From the NCBI RefSeq assembly GCF_029144185.1, contig NZ_CP110232.1, forward strand, positions 744,001-808,000: a DNA stretch of 64,000 nucleotides, written 5' to 3'. The first letter of the stretch is position 1, and every line of letters starts with the position of its first letter. This document shows, one piece after another, positions 63,584 through 64,000 of this stretch. The DNA is from Vagococcus intermedius. GTDB taxonomy: Bacteria; Bacillota; Bacilli; Lactobacillales; Vagococcaceae. The position numbers and the translations under genes were made by a program. The notes below the pieces were generated by a model. The model ran no database searches, was not told where the DNA came from, and was given only the letters and a program-made list of their open reading frames with translations.

Positions 63584-64000
63584 ATGACAAATCTTTATAT
63601 TTTACTTGTTTTAACAGTATTTTTAGCAATTTTATTCATGTTTTATCGCATGCAAAAAAAACATGTGGCATTTTCAAAACGAGTTTTCTTAGCCTTAGGT
63701 GTTGGGGTAATCTTCGGAACAGTGATTCAATTAGTTTTTGAGCGTGAATCAGTTGTAACTACTAAGGCAATTGATTGGATTAATATTGCGGGTAATGGCT
63801 ATGTCTCATTACTACAAATGTTAATCATGCCGTTAATTTTTGTTTCAATTGTCGGAGCCTTTACTAAACTAGAAGGTACAAAAAATTTAGGTAAAATTAG
63901 TGTAACGGTTTTAGCTACATTATTAATTACGACAGCTGCTTCAGCTTTAATTGGTATTTTATCTGTCTTTTTATTTAAGCTTCAAGGAGCGGAATTTACG
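63584..64000 (+). CDS. tcyP: L-cystine symporter TcyP-like, 3' part outside the window
   Basis: The first 139 codons of a dicarboxylate/amino acid:cation symporter (DAACS) protein. An excellent AAAGGAGG precedes ATG 63584. Visible: N-terminal helix, FSKRVFLALGVGVIFGTVIQLVFE, IDWINIAGNGYVSLLQMLIMPLIFVSIVGAFTKLE, as in the L-cystine symporter TcyP/YhcL rather than GltP. Upstream (about 63488-63530) a GGTCTAATT/AATTAGAC dyad might be an operator or leader hairpin. The frame is open to the edge of the window. Confidence 0.8.
   Translation, partial: MTNLYILLVLTVFLAILFMFYRMQKKHVAFSKRVFLALGVGVIFGTVIQLVFERESVVTTKAIDWINIAGNGYVSLLQMLIMPLIFVSIVGAFTKLEGTKNLGKISVTVLATLLITTAASALIGILSVFLFKLQGAEFT

Overview
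The window is chromosomal DNA of a low-GC Gram-positive coccus of the Lactobacillales. The ArcA/ArcB/ArcC sequences, the PTS-centred sugar genes, the LPxTG-type wall anchor, the strong AGGAGG ribosome sites and the many short intrinsic terminators all fit an Enterococcaceae-type genome. Vagococcus is my best guess, but the genus is inference. I found no rRNA, tRNA, IS element, CRISPR array or prophage.

Layout. 1-0.9 kb: end of lrgB and a small unknown gene. 1.1-6.2 kb: arginine deiminase operon arcA-arcB-arcC-arcD, preceded by a structured RNA; arcD carries two single-base frameshifts. 6.6-10.6 kb: an orphan Upf1-like SF1 helicase and a lipoprotein histidine phosphatase. 10.9-12.4 kb: an SDR divergent from a MerR regulator, with a textbook 19-bp-spacer MerR promoter between them. 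12.9-16 kb: RpiR regulator convergent with a PTS EIICB-nanE operon (amino-sugar, probably ManNAc, uptake). 16.5-22.2 kb: a small basic protein, an AraC regulator, and a divergent acetyltransferase, EIIC and GH3 beta-glucosidase. 22.2-23.9 kb: a flavin monooxygenase/FMN reductase pair.

24-29 kb holds small stand-alone genes (lipoprotein, pentapeptide-repeat protein, methyltransferase, ClbS-like protein, two GNATs). 29.1-32 kb: a second copy of the structured RNA in front of an M20 amidohydrolase-MFS pair. 32.7-43.6 kb: PfoR-type EIIC, a Bcr/CflA-like exporter with a candidate leader peptide, GlsB-like and GyrI-like proteins, an ABC exporter with a two-component system and an XRE membrane regulator, a CatB/Vat-type acetyltransferase with a convincing attenuator leader, and an SDR. 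44-51.3 kb: one 2452-residue wall-anchored surface protein with 21 tandem 86-residue Ig-like repeats. 51.5-61.7 kb: VanZ-like protein and two disaccharide systems, each with an RpiR regulator, a PTS permease and a GH4 phospho-glycosidase (one beta-type, one alpha-type). 62-64 kb: an amino-acid permease and the start of a cystine symporter.

How it fits together. Arginine catabolism yields ATP through ArcA, ArcB and ArcC, with ArcD as exchanger. Sugar genes follow a repeated regulator-transporter-hydrolase pattern, with cre-like sites near several promoters. A run of self-protection-type genes (CatB/Vat-like, Bcr/CflA-like, ABC-TCS, ClbS-like, pentapeptide, GyrI-like) lies between 24 and 43 kb. 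The most unusual signals are the paralogous RNAs at 1.1 and 29.1 kb, each ending in an intrinsic terminator about 100 nt before an operon, and the leader-peptide arrangements at 34.4 and 41.9 kb.
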